A stretch of DNA of 64,000 nt from Hydractinia symbiolongicarpus (taxonomy: Eukaryota > Cnidaria > Hydrozoa > Anthoathecata > Hydractiniidae): the NCBI RefSeq assembly GCF_029227915.1, contig NC_079886.1, positions 2,418,001 through 2,482,000 on the forward strand, written 5' to 3'. Shown piece after piece: positions 24,069-36,345 of the stretch. Made by a program: the position numbers and the translations under genes. The notes beneath the pieces are model-generated. The model saw only the letters and a list, made by a program, of their open reading frames with translations, had not been told where the DNA came from and did no database searches. Position 1 is the first letter of the stretch, and the number at the start of each line of letters is the position of its first letter.

Positions 24069-24680
24069 AAATAATTCAAAAAATCGTTCGGGAAATGAAT
24101 TTAATCGCAGGGTACTTTCTTTGTATACTTTTGACTATACGGGCCGAGTCCGGGATTTACGGGAAATCGCGGGTTTTCGTTTGCCGGCGATTAAACTTCT
24201 TTTATTTAGCGTCTCATCAAAAATGAAAATATTTTTGAAAACTACAAGTCTCATGCGTTTTAGTGGTGAGAAAATAATTTAAAAAATCGTTCGGGAAATG
24301 AGTTTACTTCTTGAGTACTTTCTTTGTATACTTTTGACTATACGGGGCTAGTACCGGATTTACGGGAAATCGCAGGTTTTTGTTTGCCGGCGATTAAACT
24401 TCTTTTATTCAGCGTCTTATCAAAATAGAAAACATTTTTGAAAACTACAAGTCTCATGCGTTTTAGTGGTGAAAAAATAATTTAAAAAATCGTTTTGAAA
24501 ATCAGTTTACTCACAGGGTACTTTCTTTGTATACATTCGACTATAGGGGCTAAGCCCGGGATTTACAGGAAAACGCGGGTTTTCCTTTGCCGGCGATTAA
24601 ACTTCTTTTATTCAGCGTCTCATCAAAAATGAAAACATTTTTCAGAACTACAAGTCTCATGCGTTTTAGTGGTGAAAAAA
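24068..24680 (+). repeat. Segment shared with the 56-58 kb block
   Basis: A distinctive run of monomers, with AATAATTCAAAAAATCG, GAATTTAATCGCAGGG, TACTTCTTGAGTAC, CGGGGCTAGTA, GCAGGTTTTTGTTTG, TCAAAATAGAAAAC and GGAAAACGCGGG, occurs in the same order at about 56,430-57,000 and 58,255-58,830. The three segments are far more alike than to their local neighbours, so a block about three monomers long has moved or been copied over roughly 32 kb. Confidence 0.86.
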
Positions 24681-26391
24681 TAATTTAAAAAATAATTCGG
24701 GAAATCAGTTTACTCCCTGGGTACTTTTTTTGTATACTTTTGACTATACGGGCTGAGTACGGGATTTACGGGAAATCGCGGGTTTTCGTTTGCCGGCGAT
24801 TAAACTTCTTTAATTTAGCGTTTCATCAAAAATGAAAACATTTTTGAAAACTACAAGTCTCAGGCGTTTTAGTGGTGAAAAAATAATTTAAAAAATCGTT
24901 CGGGAAATGAGTTTACTCCCTGGGTACTTTTTTTATATACATTCGACTATACGGGCCAAGCCCGGGATTTACAGGAAATCGCGGGTTTTCGTTTGCCGGC
25001 GATTAAACTTCTTTTATTCAGCTTCTCATCAAAAATGAAAACATTTTGGAAAACTACAAGTCTCATGCGTTTTAGTGGTGAAAAAATAATTTAAAAAATC
25101 ATTCGGGAAATCAGTTTATTCCCTGGTTCCTTTTTTGTGTACTTTTGACTATACGGGCCGAGTACGGGATTTACGGGAAATCGCGGGTTTTCGTTTGCCG
25201 GCGATTAAACTTCTTTTATTCAGCGTCTTATCAAAAATGAAAACAATTTTGAAAACTACAAGTCTCATTCGTTTTAGTGTTGAAAAAATAATTTAAAAAA
25301 TCGTTCGGGAAATGAATTTACTCCCTGGGTACTTTCTTTGTAAACATTCGACTATATGGGGCCAAGCCCGGGATTTACAGGAAATCGCGGGTTTTCGTTT
25401 GCCGGCGATTAAACTTCTTTTATTCAGCGTCTAATCAAAAATGAAAACATTTTTGAAAACTACAAATCTCGTGCGTTTTAGTGGTGAAAAAATAATTTAA
25501 AAAATCGTTCGGGAAATGAGTTTACTCCTTGAGTACTTTCTTTGTATACTTTTGACTATACGGGCCAAGCCCGGGATTTACAGGAAATCGCGGGTTTTCG
25601 TTTGCCGGCGATTAAACTTCTTTTATTCAGCTTCTCATCAAAAATGAAAACATTTTGGAAAACTACAAGTCTCATGCGTTTTAGTGGTGAAAAAATAATT
25701 TAAAAAATCATTCGGGAAATGAATTTACTCCCTGGGTACTTTCTTTGTAAACATTCGACTATATGGGGCCAAGCCCGGGATTTACAGGAAATCGCGGGTT
25801 TTCGTTTGCCGGCGATTAAACTTCTTTTATTCAGCGTCTAATCAAAAATGAAAACATTTTTGAAAACTACAAATCTCGTGCGTTTTAGTGGTGAAAAAAT
25901 AATTTAAAAAATCGTTCGGGAAATGAGTTTACTCCTTGAGTACTTTCTTTGTATACTTTTGACTACACGGGTCGAGTACTGGATTTATGGGAAATCGAGG
26001 GTTTTCGTTTGCCGGCGATTAAACTTCTTTTATTCAGCGTCTAATCAAAAATGAAAACATTTTTGAAAACTACAGGTCTTATGCGTTTTAGTGGTGAAAA
26101 AATAATTTAAAAATCATTCGGGAAATCAGTTTACTCCCTGGGTACTTTCTTTGTATACTTTTGACTACACGGGCCGAGTCCGGGATTTACGGGAAATCGC
26201 TAGTTTTCGTTTGCCGGCGATTAAACTTCTTTTATTTAGCGTCTCATCAAAAATGAAAACATTTTTGAAAACTACTAGTCTCGTGCGTTTTAGTGGTGAA
26301 AAAATAATTTAAAAAATCGTTCGGGAAATGAGTTTACTCCTTGAGTACTTTCTTTGTATACTTTTGACTATATGGGGCCAAGACCGGGATT
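24565..26391 (+). repeat. 9-monomer HOR unit (1,827 bp), copy 1
   Basis: Shared markers lie 1,827 bp apart in the two copies: GGGCTGAGTAC (24,750 and 26,577), GTCGAGTACTGG (25,971 and 27,798) and ATCGCTAGTTTTCG (about 26,195 and 28,022). TTTTTCAGAACTAC also occurs once per copy. Inside the unit a dimer marked by TTTGTAAACATTCG and ATATGGGGCC occurs twice (25,326 and 25,733), a nested 407-bp duplication. Confidence 0.87.
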
Positions 26392-28218
26392 TACAGGAAA
26401 ACGCGGGTTTTCCTTTGCCGGCGATTAAACTTCTTTTATTCAGCGTCTCATCAAAAATGAAACCATTTTTCAGAACTACAAGTCTCATGCGTTTTAGTGG
26501 TGAAAAAATAATTTAAAAAATAATTCGGGAAATCAGTTTACTCCCTGGGTACTTTTTTGTATACTTTTGACTATACGGGCTGAGTACGGGATTTACGGGA
26601 AATCGCGGGTTTTCGTTTGCCGGCGATTAAACTTCTTTAACTTAGCGTTTCATCAAAAATGAAAACATTTTTGAAAACTACAAGTCTCAGGCGTTTTAGT
26701 GGTGAAAAAATAATTTAAAAAATCGTTCGGGAAATGAGTTTACTCCCTGGGTACTCTTTTTATATACATTCGACTATACGGGCGAAGCCCGGGATTTACA
26801 GGAAATCGCGGGTTTTCGTTTGCCGGCGATTAAACTTCTTTTATTCAGCTTCTCATCAAAAATGAAAACATTTTGGAAAACTACAAGTCTCATGCGTTTT
26901 AGTGGTGAAAAAATAATTTAAAAAATCATTCGGGAAATCAGTTTATTCCCTAGTTCCTTTTTTGTGTACTTTTGACTATACGGGCCGAGTACGGGATTTA
27001 CGGGAAATCGCGGGTTTTCGTTTGCCGGCGATTAAACTTCTTTTATTCAGCGTCTTATCAAAAATGAAAACAATTTTGAAAACTACAAGTCTCATTCGTT
27101 TTAGTGTTGAAAAAATAATTTAAAAAATCGTTCGGGAAATGAATTTACTTCCTGGGTACTTTCTTTGTAAACATTCGACTATATGGGGCCAAGCCCGGGA
27201 TTTACAGGAAATCGCGGGTTTTCGTTTGCCGGCGATTAAACTTCTTTTATTCAGCGTCTAATCAAAAATGAAAACATTTTTGAAAACTACAAATCTCGTG
27301 CGTTTTAGTGGTGAAAAAATAATTTAAAAAATCGTTCGGGAAATGAGTTTACTCCTTGAGTACTTTCTTTGTATACTTTTGACTATACGGGCCAAGCCCG
27401 GGATTTACAGGAAATCGCGGGTTTTCGTTTGCCGGCGATTAAACTTCTTTTATTCAGCTTCTCATCAAAAATGAAAACATTTTGGAAAACTACAAGTCTC
27501 ATGCGTTTTAGTGGTGAAAAAATAATTTAAAAAATCATTCGGGAAATGAATTTACTCCCTGGGTACTTTCTTTGTAAACATTCGACTATATGGGGCCAAG
27601 CCCGGGATTTACAGGAAATCGCGGGTTTTCGTTTGCCGGCGATTAAACTTCTTTTATTCAGCGTCTAATCAAAAATGAAAACATTTTTGAAAACTACAAA
27701 TCTCGTGCGTTTTAGTGGTGAAAAAATAATTTAAAAAATCGTTCGGGAAATGAGTTTACTCCTTGAGTACTTTCTTTGTATACTTTTGACTACACGGGTC
27801 GAGTACTGGATTTATGGGAAATCGAGGGTTTTCGTTTGCCGGCGATTAAACTTCTTTTATTCAGCGTCTAATCAAAAATGAAAACATTTTTGAAAACTAC
27901 AGGTCTTATGCGTTTTAGTGGTGAAAAAATAATTTAAAAATCATTCGAGAAATCAGTTTACTCCCTGGGTACTTTCTTTGTATACTTTTGACTACACGGG
28001 CCGAGTCCGGGATTTACGGGAAATCGCTAGTTTTCGTTTGCCGGCGATTAAACTTCTTTTATTTAGCGTCTCATCAAAAATGAAAACATTTTTGAAAACT
28101 ACTAGTCTCGTGCGTTTTAGTGGTGAAAAAATAATTTAAAAAATCGTTCGGGAAATGAGTTTACTCCTTGAGTACTTTCTTTGTATACTTTTGACTATAT
28201 GGGGCCAAGACCGGGATT
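26392..28218 (+). repeat. 9-monomer HOR unit (1,827 bp), copy 2
   Basis: This repeats 24565-26391 in the same order with few changes (for example TTCCCTAGTTCC against TTCCCTGGTTCC, and CATTCGAGAAATCAG near 27,944). The match ends near 28,220, where GGAAAACGCGGG is replaced by GGAAATCGCGGG and the next block begins. Confidence 0.86.
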
Positions 28219-29389
28219 TACAGGAAATCGCGGGTTTTCGTTTGCCGGCGATTAAACTTCTTTTATTCAGCGTCTTATCAAAAATGAAAACAATTTTGAA
28301 AACTACAAGTCTCATTCGTTTTAGTGTTGAAAAAATAATTGAAAAAATCGTTCGGGAAATGAATTTACTCCCTGGGTAATTTCTTTGTAAACATTTGACT
28401 ATATGGGGCCAAGCCCGGGATTTACCGGAAATCGCGGGTTTTCGTTTGCCGGCGATTAAACTTCTTTTATTCAGCGTCTAATCAAAAATGAAAACATTTT
28501 TGAAAATTACAAGTCTTATGCGTTTTAGTGGTGAAAAAATAATTTAAAAAATCGTTCGGGAAATGAGTTTACTCCTTGAGTACTTTCTTTGTATACTTTT
28601 GACTATACGGGCCGAGTCCGGGATTTACGGGAAATCGCTAGTTTTCGTTTGCCGGCGATTAAACTTCTTTTATTTAGCGTCTCATCAAAAATGAAAACAT
28701 TTTTGAAAACTACAAGTCTCGTGCGTTTTAGTGGTGAAAAAATAATTTAAAAAATCGTTCGGAAAATGAGTTTACTCCTTGAGTACTTTCTTTGTATACT
28801 TTTGACTATACGGGTCGAGTACCGGATTTACGGGAAATCGCGGGTTTTCGTTTGCCGGCGATTAAACTTCTTTTATTCAGCGTCTTATCAAAAATGAAAA
28901 CAATTTTGAAAACTACAAGTCTCATGCGTTTTAGTAGTGAAAAAATAATTTAAAAAATCGTTCTGAAAATCAGTTTACTCACAGGGTACTTTCTTTGTAT
29001 ACATTCAACTATATGGGGCCAAGACCGGGATTTACAGGAAATCGCGGGTTTTCGTTTGCCGGCGATTAAACTTCTTTTATTCAGCGTCTCATCAAAAATG
29101 AAAACATTTTTGAAAACTACAAGTCTTATGCGTTGTAGTGGTGAAAAAATAATTTAAAAAATCATTCGGGAAATCAGTTTACTCCCTGGTTACTTTTTTT
29201 GTATACTTTTGACTATACGGGCCGAGTACGGGATTTATGGGAAATCGCGGGTTTTCGTTTGCCGGCGATTAAATTTCTTTTATTCAGCGTCTCATCAAAA
29301 ATGAAAACATTTTTGAAAACTACAATTCTCATGCGTTTTAGTGGTGAAAAAATAATTTAAAAAATCGTTCTGAAAATCAGTTTACTCAC

Positions 29390-29591
29390 AGGGTACTTTC
29401 TTTGTATACATTCAACTATACGGGCAGAACCAGGGACTTACGGGAAAAGCGGGTTTTCGGTTGTCGGCGATTAAACTGCTTTCATTCGGCGTCTCATCAA
29501 AAATGAAAACATTTTTAAAAACTACAAGTCTCATGCGTTTTAGTGGTGAAAAAATAATTTAAAAAACCGTTCGGGAAATGAGTTTACTCCT
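29390..29591 (+). repeat. Most diverged monomer, copy 1
   Basis: The core reads CGGGCAGAACCAGGGACTTA, then CGGGAAAAGCGGG, TTTTCGGTTGTCGGCG, AAACTGCTTTCATTCGGCG. It lacks the AATC before GCGGG, and the GCCGGC palindrome is changed to GTCGGC. The changes cluster in the 5' and central parts; the 3' part from GTCTCATCAAAAATG onward is normal. A matching copy is at 35,534-35,735. Confidence 0.88.
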
Positions 29592-29616
29592 TGAGTACTT
29601 TGAGTAATTTACTCCC
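29592..29616 (+). repeat. 25-bp extra segment at a monomer junction, copy 1
   Basis: Where one CTCC(C/T)TG box is normal, the sequence reads CTCCTTGAGTACTTT and then GAGTAATTTACTCCCTGGG, adding 25 bp. It looks like a short tandem duplication of the monomer junction. The same segment is at 35,103 and 40,816. Confidence 0.88.
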
Positions 29617-30226
29617 TGGGTACTTTCTTTGTATACTTTTGACTATACGGGCCGAGCCCGGGATTTACGGGAAATCGCGGGTTTTCGTTTGCCGGCGATT
29701 AAACTTCTTTTATTTAGCGTCTCATCAAAAATGAAAACATTTTTGAAAACTACAAGTCTCATGCGTTTTAGTGGTGAAAAAATAATTTAAAAAATCGTTC
29801 TGAAAATCAGTTTACTTACAGGGTACTTTCTTTGTAAACATTCGACTATATGGGGCCAAGCCCGGGATTTACAGGAAATCGCGGGTTTTCGTTTGCCGGC
29901 GATTAAACTTCTTTTATTCAGCGTCTAATCAAAAATGAAAACATTTTTGAAAACTACAAGTCTCGTGCGTTTTAGTGGTGAAAAAATAATTTAAAAAATC
30001 GTTCGGGAAATGAGTTTATTCCTTAAGTACTTTCTTTGTATACTTTTGACTACACGGCTCGAGTACCGGATTTATGGGAAATCGCGGGTTTTCGTTTGCC
30101 GGCGATTAAACTTCTTTTATTCAGCGTCTAATCAAAAATGAAAACATTTTTGAAAACTACAGGTCTTATGCGTTTTAGTGGTGAAAAAATAATTTAAAAA
30201 ATCATTCGGGAAATCAGTTTACTCCC

Positions 30227-32257
30227 TGGGTACTTTCTTTGTATACTTTTGACTATACGGGCCGAGTCCGGGATTTACGGGAAATCGCTAGTTTTCGTTT
30301 GCCGGCGATTAAACTTCTTTTATTCAGCGTCTTATCAAAAATGAAAACAATTTTGAAAACTACAAGTCTCATGCGTTTTAGTGGTGAAAAAATAATTAAA
30401 AAAATCGTTCTGAAAATCAGTTTACTCACAGGGTACTTTCTTTGTATACATTCGACTATACGAGGCCAAGACCGGGATTTACAGGAAATCGCGGGTTTTC
30501 GTTTGCCGGCGATTAAACTTCTTTTATTCAGCGTCTCATCAAAAATGAAAACATTTTTGAAAACTACAAGTCTTATGCGTTTTAGTGGTGAAAAAATAAT
30601 TTAAAAAATCATTCGGGAAATCAGTTTACTCCCTGGGTACTTTTTTGTATACTTTTGACTATACGGGCCGAGTACGGGATTTACGGGAAATCGCGGGTTT
30701 TCGTTTGCCGGCGATTAAACCTCTTTTATTCAGCGTCTCATCAAAAATGAAAATAATTTTGAAAACTACAAGTCTCATGCGTTTTAGTGGTGAAAAAGTA
30801 ATTTAAAAAATCGTTCGGGAAATGAATTTACTCGCAGGGTACTTTCTTTGTATACTTTTGACTATACGGGCCGAGTCCGGGATTTACGGGAAATCGCGGG
30901 TTTTCGTTTGCCGGCGATTAAACTTCTTTTATTTAGCGTCTCATCAAAAATGAAAACATTTTTGAAAACTACAAGTCTCATGCGTTTTAGTGGTGAAAAA
31001 ATAATTTAAAAAATCGTTCTGAAAATCAGTTTACTCACAGGGTACTTTCTTTGTATACATTCGACTATATGGGGCCAAGCCCGGGATTTACAGGAAATTG
31101 CGGGTTTTCGTTTGCCGGCGATTAAACTTCTTTTATTCAGCGTCTCATCAAAAATGAAAACATTTTTGAAAACAACAAGTCTTATGCGTTTTAGTGGTGA
31201 AAAAATAATTTAAAAAATCATTCGGGAAATCAGTTTACTCCCTGGTTACTTTTTTTGTATACTTTTGACTATACGTGCCGAGTACGGGATTTACAGGAAA
31301 TCGCGCGTTTTCGTTTGCCGGCGATTAAACTTCTTTTATTCAGCGTCTCATCAAAAATGAAAATAATTTTGAAAACTACAAGTCTCATGCGTTTTAGTGG
31401 TGAAAAAATAATTTAAAAAATCGTTTTAAAAATCAGTTTACTCACAGGGTACTTTCTTTGTATACATTCGACTATAGGGGCCAAGCCTGGGATTTACAGG
31501 AAATGGCGGGTTTTCGTTTGCCGGCGATTAAACTTTTTTTATTCAGCGTCTTATCAAAAATGAAAACATTTTTGAGAACTACAAGTCTCATGCGTTTTAG
31601 TGGTGAAAAAATAATTTAAAAAATCATTCGAGAAATCAGTTTACTCCCTGGGTACTTTTTTTGTATACTTTTGACTATACGGGCCGAATACGGGATTTCC
31701 GGGAAATCGCGGGTTTTCGTTTGCCGGCGATTAAACTTCTTTTATTCAGCGTCTCATCAAAAATGAAAATAATTTTGAAAACTACAAGTCTCATGCGTTT
31801 TAGTGGTGAAAAAATAATTTAAAAAATCATTCGGGAAATCAGTTTACTCCCTGGGTACTTTTTTTGGGTACTTTTGACTATACGGGCCGAGTACGGGATT
31901 TACGGGAAATCGCGGGTTTTCGTTTGCCGGCAATTAAACTTCTTTTATTCAGCGTCTCATCAAAAATGAAAACATTTTTGAAAACTACAAGTCTCATGCG
32001 TTTGAGTGGTGAAAAAATAATTTAAAAAATCGTTCGGGAAATGAGTTTACTCCCTGGGTACTTTCTTTGTATACTTTTGACTATACGGGCCGAGTACGGG
32101 ATTTACGGGAAATAGCGGGTTTTCGTTTGCCGGCCATTAAACTTCTTTTATTCAGCGTCTCATCAAAAATGAAAATATTTTTCAAAACTACAAGTCTCAT
32201 GCGTTTTAGTGGTGAAAAAATAATTTAAAAAATCATTCGGGAAATGAATTTACTCCC
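30227..32257 (+). repeat. 10-monomer HOR (types a-j), copy 1
   Basis: Monomers begin at 30227, 30430, 30634, 30836, 31039, 31243, 31446, 31649, 31852 and 32055. Diagnostics in order: a, AATTAAAAAAATCGTTCTG; b, CGAGGCCAAGACC; c, GAAAAAGTAATTT; d, CTCGCAGGG; e, GAAATTGCGGG with AACAACAAG; f, ACGTGCCGAG with GCGCGTTTT; g, AGGGGCCAAGCCTGGG; h, GAATACGGGATTTCCGGG; i, TTTTTTTGGGTAC; j, AAATAGCGGG with GGCCATT and TTTTTCAAAAC. Confidence 0.9.
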
Positions 32258-34289
32258 TGGGTACTTTTTTTGTATACTTTTGACTATACGGGCCGAGTCC
32301 AGGATTTACGGGAAATCGCGGGTTTTTGTTTGCCGGCGATTAAACTTCTTTTATTCAGCGTCTTATCAAAAATGAAAACAATTTTGAAAACTACAAGTCT
32401 CATGCGTTTTAGTGGTGAAAAAATAATTAAAAAAATCGTTCTGAAAATCAGTTTACTCACAGGGTACTTTCTTTGTATACATTCGACTATATGAGGCCAA
32501 GACCGGGATTTACAGGAAATCGCGGGTTTTCGTTTGCCGGCGATTAAACTTCTTTTATTCAGCGTCTCATCAAAAATGAAAACATTTTTGAAAACTACAA
32601 GTCTTATGCGTTTTAGTGGTGAAAAAATAATTTAAAAAATCATTCGGGAAATCAGTTTACTCCCTGGGTACTTTTTTTGTATACTTTTGACTATACGGGC
32701 CGAGTACGGGATTTACGGGAAATCGCGGGTTTTCGTTTGCCGGCGATTAAACTTCTTTTATTCAGCGTCTCATCAAAAATGAAAATAATTTTGAAAACTA
32801 CAAGTCTCATGCGTTTTAGTGGTGAAAAAGTAATTTAAAAAATCGTTCGGGAAATGAATTTACTCGCAGGGTACTTTCTTTGTATACTTTTGACTATACG
32901 GGCCGAGTCCGGGATTTACGGGAAATCGCGGGTTTTCGTTTGCCGGCGATTAAACTTCTTTTATTTAGCGTCTCATCAAAAATGAAAACATTTTTGAAAA
33001 CTACAAGTCTCATGCGTTTTAGTGGTGAAAAAATAATTTAAAAAATCGTTCTGAAAATCAGTTTACTTACAGGGTACTTTCTTTGTATACATTCGACTAT
33101 ATGGGGCCAAGCCCGGGATTTACAGGAAATTGCGGGTTTTCGTTTGCCGGCGATTAAACTTCTTTTATTCAGCGTCTCATCAAAAATGAAAACATTTTTG
33201 AAAACAACAAGTCTTATGCGTTTTAGTGGTGAAAAAATAATTTAAAAAATCATTCGGGAAATCAGTTTACTCCCTGGTTACTTTTTTTGTATACTTTTGA
33301 CTATACGTGCCGAGTACGGGATTTACAGGAAATCGCGCGTTTTCGTTTGCCGGCGATTAAACTTCTTTTATTCAGCGTCTCATCAAAAATTAAAATAATT
33401 TTGAAAACTACAAGTCTCATGCGTTTTAGTGGTGAAAAAATAATTTAAAAAATCGTTTTGAAAATCAGTTTACTCACAGGGTACTTTCTTTGTATACATT
33501 CGACTATAGGGGCCAAGCCTGGGATTTACAGGAAATGGCGGGTTTTCATTTGCCGGCGATTAAACTTCTTTTAATCAGCGTCTTATCAAAAATGAAAACA
33601 TTTTTGAGAACTACAAGTCTCATGCGTTTTAGTGGTGAAAAAATAATTTAAAAAATCATTCGAGAAATCAGTTTACTCCCTGGGTACTTTTTTTGTATAC
33701 TTTTGACTATACGGGCCGAATACGGGATTTCCGGGAAATCGCGGGTTTTCGTTTGCCGGCGATTAAACTTCTTTTATTCAGCGTCTCATCAAAAATGAAA
33801 ATAATTTTGAAAACTACAAGTCTCATGCGTTTTAGTGGTGAAAAAATAATTTAAAAAATCATTCGGGAAATCAGTTTACTCCCTGGGTACTTTTTTTGGG
33901 TACTTTTGACTATACGGGCCGAGTACGGGATTTACGGGAAATCGCGGGTTTTCGTTTGCCGGCAATTAAACTTCTTTTATTCAGCGTCTCATCAAAAATG
34001 AAAACATTTTTGAAAACTACAAGTCTCATGCGTTTGAGTGGTGAAAAAATAATTTAAAAAATCGTTCGGGAAATGAGTTTACTCCCTGGGTACTTTCTTT
34101 GTATACTTTTGACTATACGGGCCGAGTACGGGATTTACGGGAAATAGCGGGTTTTCGTTTGCCGGCCATTAAACTTCTTTTATTCAGCGTCTCATCAAAA
34201 ATGAAAATATTTTTCAAAACTACAAGTCTCATGCGTTTTAGTGGTGAAAAAATAATTTAAAAAATCATTCGGGAAATGAATTTACTCCC
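32258..34289 (+). repeat. 10-monomer HOR, copy 2 (2,032 bp)
   Basis: All ten types follow in order a-j. The first monomer is the a' form (GAGTCCAGG and GGGTTTTTGTTTGCC), unlike the a form (ATCGCTAGTTTTCG) of copy 1. Small private changes include CAAAAATTAAAATAATT in f and TTTTAATCAGCG in g. Confidence 0.9.
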
Positions 34290-35102
34290 TGGGTACTTTT
34301 TTTGTATACTTTTGACTATACGGGCCGAGTCCAGGATTTACGGGAAATCGCGGGTTTTTGTTTGCCGGCGATTAAACTTCTTTTATTCAGCGTCTTATCA
34401 AAAATGAAAACAATTTTGAAAACTACAAGTCTCATGCGTTTTAGTGGTGAAAAAATAATTAAAAAAATCGTTCTGAAAATCAGTTTACTCACAGGGTACT
34501 TTCTTTGTATACATTCGACTATATGAGGCCAAGACCGGGATTTACAGGAAATCGCGGGTTTTCGTTTGCCGGCGATTAAACTTCTTTTATTCAGCGTCTC
34601 ATCAAAAATGAAAACATTTTTGAAAACTACAAGTCTTATGCGTTTTAGTGGTGAAAAAATAATTTAAAAAATCATTCGGGAAATCAGTTTACTCCCTGGG
34701 TACTTTTTTTGTATACTTTTGACTATACGGGCCGAGTACGGGATTTACAGGAAATCGCGGGTTTTCGTTTGCCGGCGATTAAACTTCTTTTATTCAGCGT
34801 CTCATCAAAAATGAAAATAATTTTGAAAACTACAAGTCTCATGCGTTTTAGTGGTGAAAAAGTAATTTAAAAAATCGTTCGGGAAATGAATTTACTCGCA
34901 GGGTACTTTCTTTGTATACTTTTGACTATACGGGCCGAGTCCGGGATTTACGGGAAATCGCGGGTTTTCGTTTGCCGGCGATTAAACTTCTTTTATTTAG
35001 CGTCTCATCAAAAATGAAAACATTTTTGAAAACTACAAGTCTCATGCGTTTTAGTGGTGAAAAAATAATTTAAAAAACCGTTCGGGAAATGAGTTTACTC
35101 CT

Positions 35103-35127
35103 TGAGTACTTTGAGTAATTTACTCCC
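35103..35127 (+). repeat. 25-bp extra segment at a monomer junction, copy 2
   Basis: The sequence is the same as at 29,592-29,616. Here it follows monomer d rather than the diverged monomer, so it has been carried into a different context. Confidence 0.88.
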
Positions 35128-35533
35128 TGGGTACTTTCTTTGTATACTTTTGACTATACGGGCCGAGTCCGGGATTTACGGGAAATCGCTAGTTTTCGTT
35201 TGCCGGCGATTAAACTTCTTTTATTTAGCGTTTCATCAAAAATGAAAACATTTTTGAAAACTACAAGTCTCGTGCGTTTTAGTGGTGAAAAAATAATTTA
35301 AAAAATCGTTCGGAAAATGAGTTTACTCCTTGAGTACTTTCTTTGTATACTTTTGACTATACGGGTCGAGTACCGGATTTACGGGAAATCGCGGGTTTTC
35401 GTTTGCCGGCGATTAAACTTCTTTTATTCAGCGTCTTATCAAAAATGAAAACAATTTTGAAAACTACAAGTCTCATGCGTTTTAGTAGTGAAAAAATAAT
35501 TTAAAAAATCGTTCTGAAAATCAGTTTACTCAC

Positions 35534-35735
35534 AGGGTACTTTCTTTGTATACATTCAACTATACGGGCAGAACCAGGGACTTACGGGAAAAGCGGGTTT
35601 TCGGTTGTCGGCGATTAAACTGCTTTCATTCGGCGTCTCATCAAAAATGAAAACATTTTTAAAAACTACAAGTCTCATGCGTTTTAGTGGTGAAAAAATA
35701 ATTTAAAAAACCGTTCGGGAAATGAGTTTACTCCT
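35534..35735 (+). repeat. Most diverged monomer, copy 2
   Basis: This carries the same cluster of changes as 29,390-29,591 (CGGGCAGAACC, GGGAAAAGCGGG, GTCGGCG, CTGCTTTCATTCGGCG), 6,144 bp away. Flanking monomers differ in order relative to the 25-bp segment, so the two blocks were rearranged after copying. Confidence 0.87.
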
Positions 35736-36345
35736 TGAGTACTTTCTTTGTATACTTTTGACTATACGGGCCGAGTCCGGGATTTACGGGAAATCGCGGG
35801 TTTTCGTTTGCCGGCGATTAAACTTCTTTTATTTAGCGTCTCATCAAAAATGAAAACATTTTTGAAAACTACAAGTCTCATGCGTTTTAGTGGTGAAAAA
35901 ATAATTTAAAAAATCGTTCTGAAAATCAGTTTACTCACAGGGTACTTTCTTTGTATACATTCGACTATATGGGGCCAAGCCCGGGATTTACAGGAAATTG
36001 CGGGTTTTCGTTTGCCGGCGATTAAACTTCTTTTATTCAGCGTCTCATCAAAAATGAAAACATTTTTGAAAACAACAAGTCTTATGCGTTTTAGTGGTGA
36101 AAAAATAATTTAAAAAATCGTTCGGGAAATGAGTTTACTCCTTAAGTACTTTCTTTGTATACTTTTGACTACACGGCTCGAGTACCGGATTTATGGGAAA
36201 TCGCGGGTTTTCGTTTGCCGGCGATTAAACTTCTTTTATTCAGCGTCTAATCAAAAATGAAAACATTTTTGAAAACTACAGGTCTTATGCGTTTTAGTGG
36301 TGAAAAAATAATTTAAAAAATCATTCGGGAAATCAGTTTACTCCC

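Larger units (their letters stand above)
10250..24560 (+). repeat. Mosaic satellite block with varied monomers and local duplications
   Basis: The strict A-G order stops at 10,250. Monomers here include several subtypes: TTTTTTATATACATTC with ACTATACTGGCC; CAAGCCCGGGATTTACAGG; ACAGGGTAC with ATATGGGCC; and GGTCCTTTTTTTGTGTAC. Local duplications of 1,419 bp (from 11,061), 774 bp (from 16,133) and 1,563 bp (from 21,330) lie within it, with less regular 5- and 6-monomer spacing around 18.5-20.7 kb. No non-satellite insertion was seen. Confidence 0.85.
28219..30226 (+). repeat. Transitional satellite monomers before the 10-mer HOR
   Basis: About ten monomers mix types from the preceding 9-mer (ATCGCTAGTTTTCG, GTCTAATCAAAAATG, TATGGGGCCAAG) with types of the 10-mer (CTTATCAAAAATG, ACAATTTTGA). 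The block includes one strongly diverged monomer at 29,390 and a 25-bp extra segment at 29,592, both of which recur near 35 kb. Confidence 0.8.
34290..36345 (+). repeat. 10-monomer HOR, copy 3, second half replaced
   Basis: Types a' to d are present (34290-35102). Then the 25-bp extra segment appears, and the expected e-j series is replaced by monomers like those at 28.6-30.2 kb, including the diverged monomer at 35,534, an e-like monomer near 35,939 and a CACGGCTCGAGTACC monomer. The unit measures 2,056 bp. This reads as a two-ended exchange with the 28-30 kb block. Confidence 0.87.

Noticed and set aside
29390-29591. Insertion of a foreign element in the diverged monomer
   Set aside because: Length is conserved at about 202 bp and the segment still aligns along the whole monomer, so it is a variant monomer, not an insertion.
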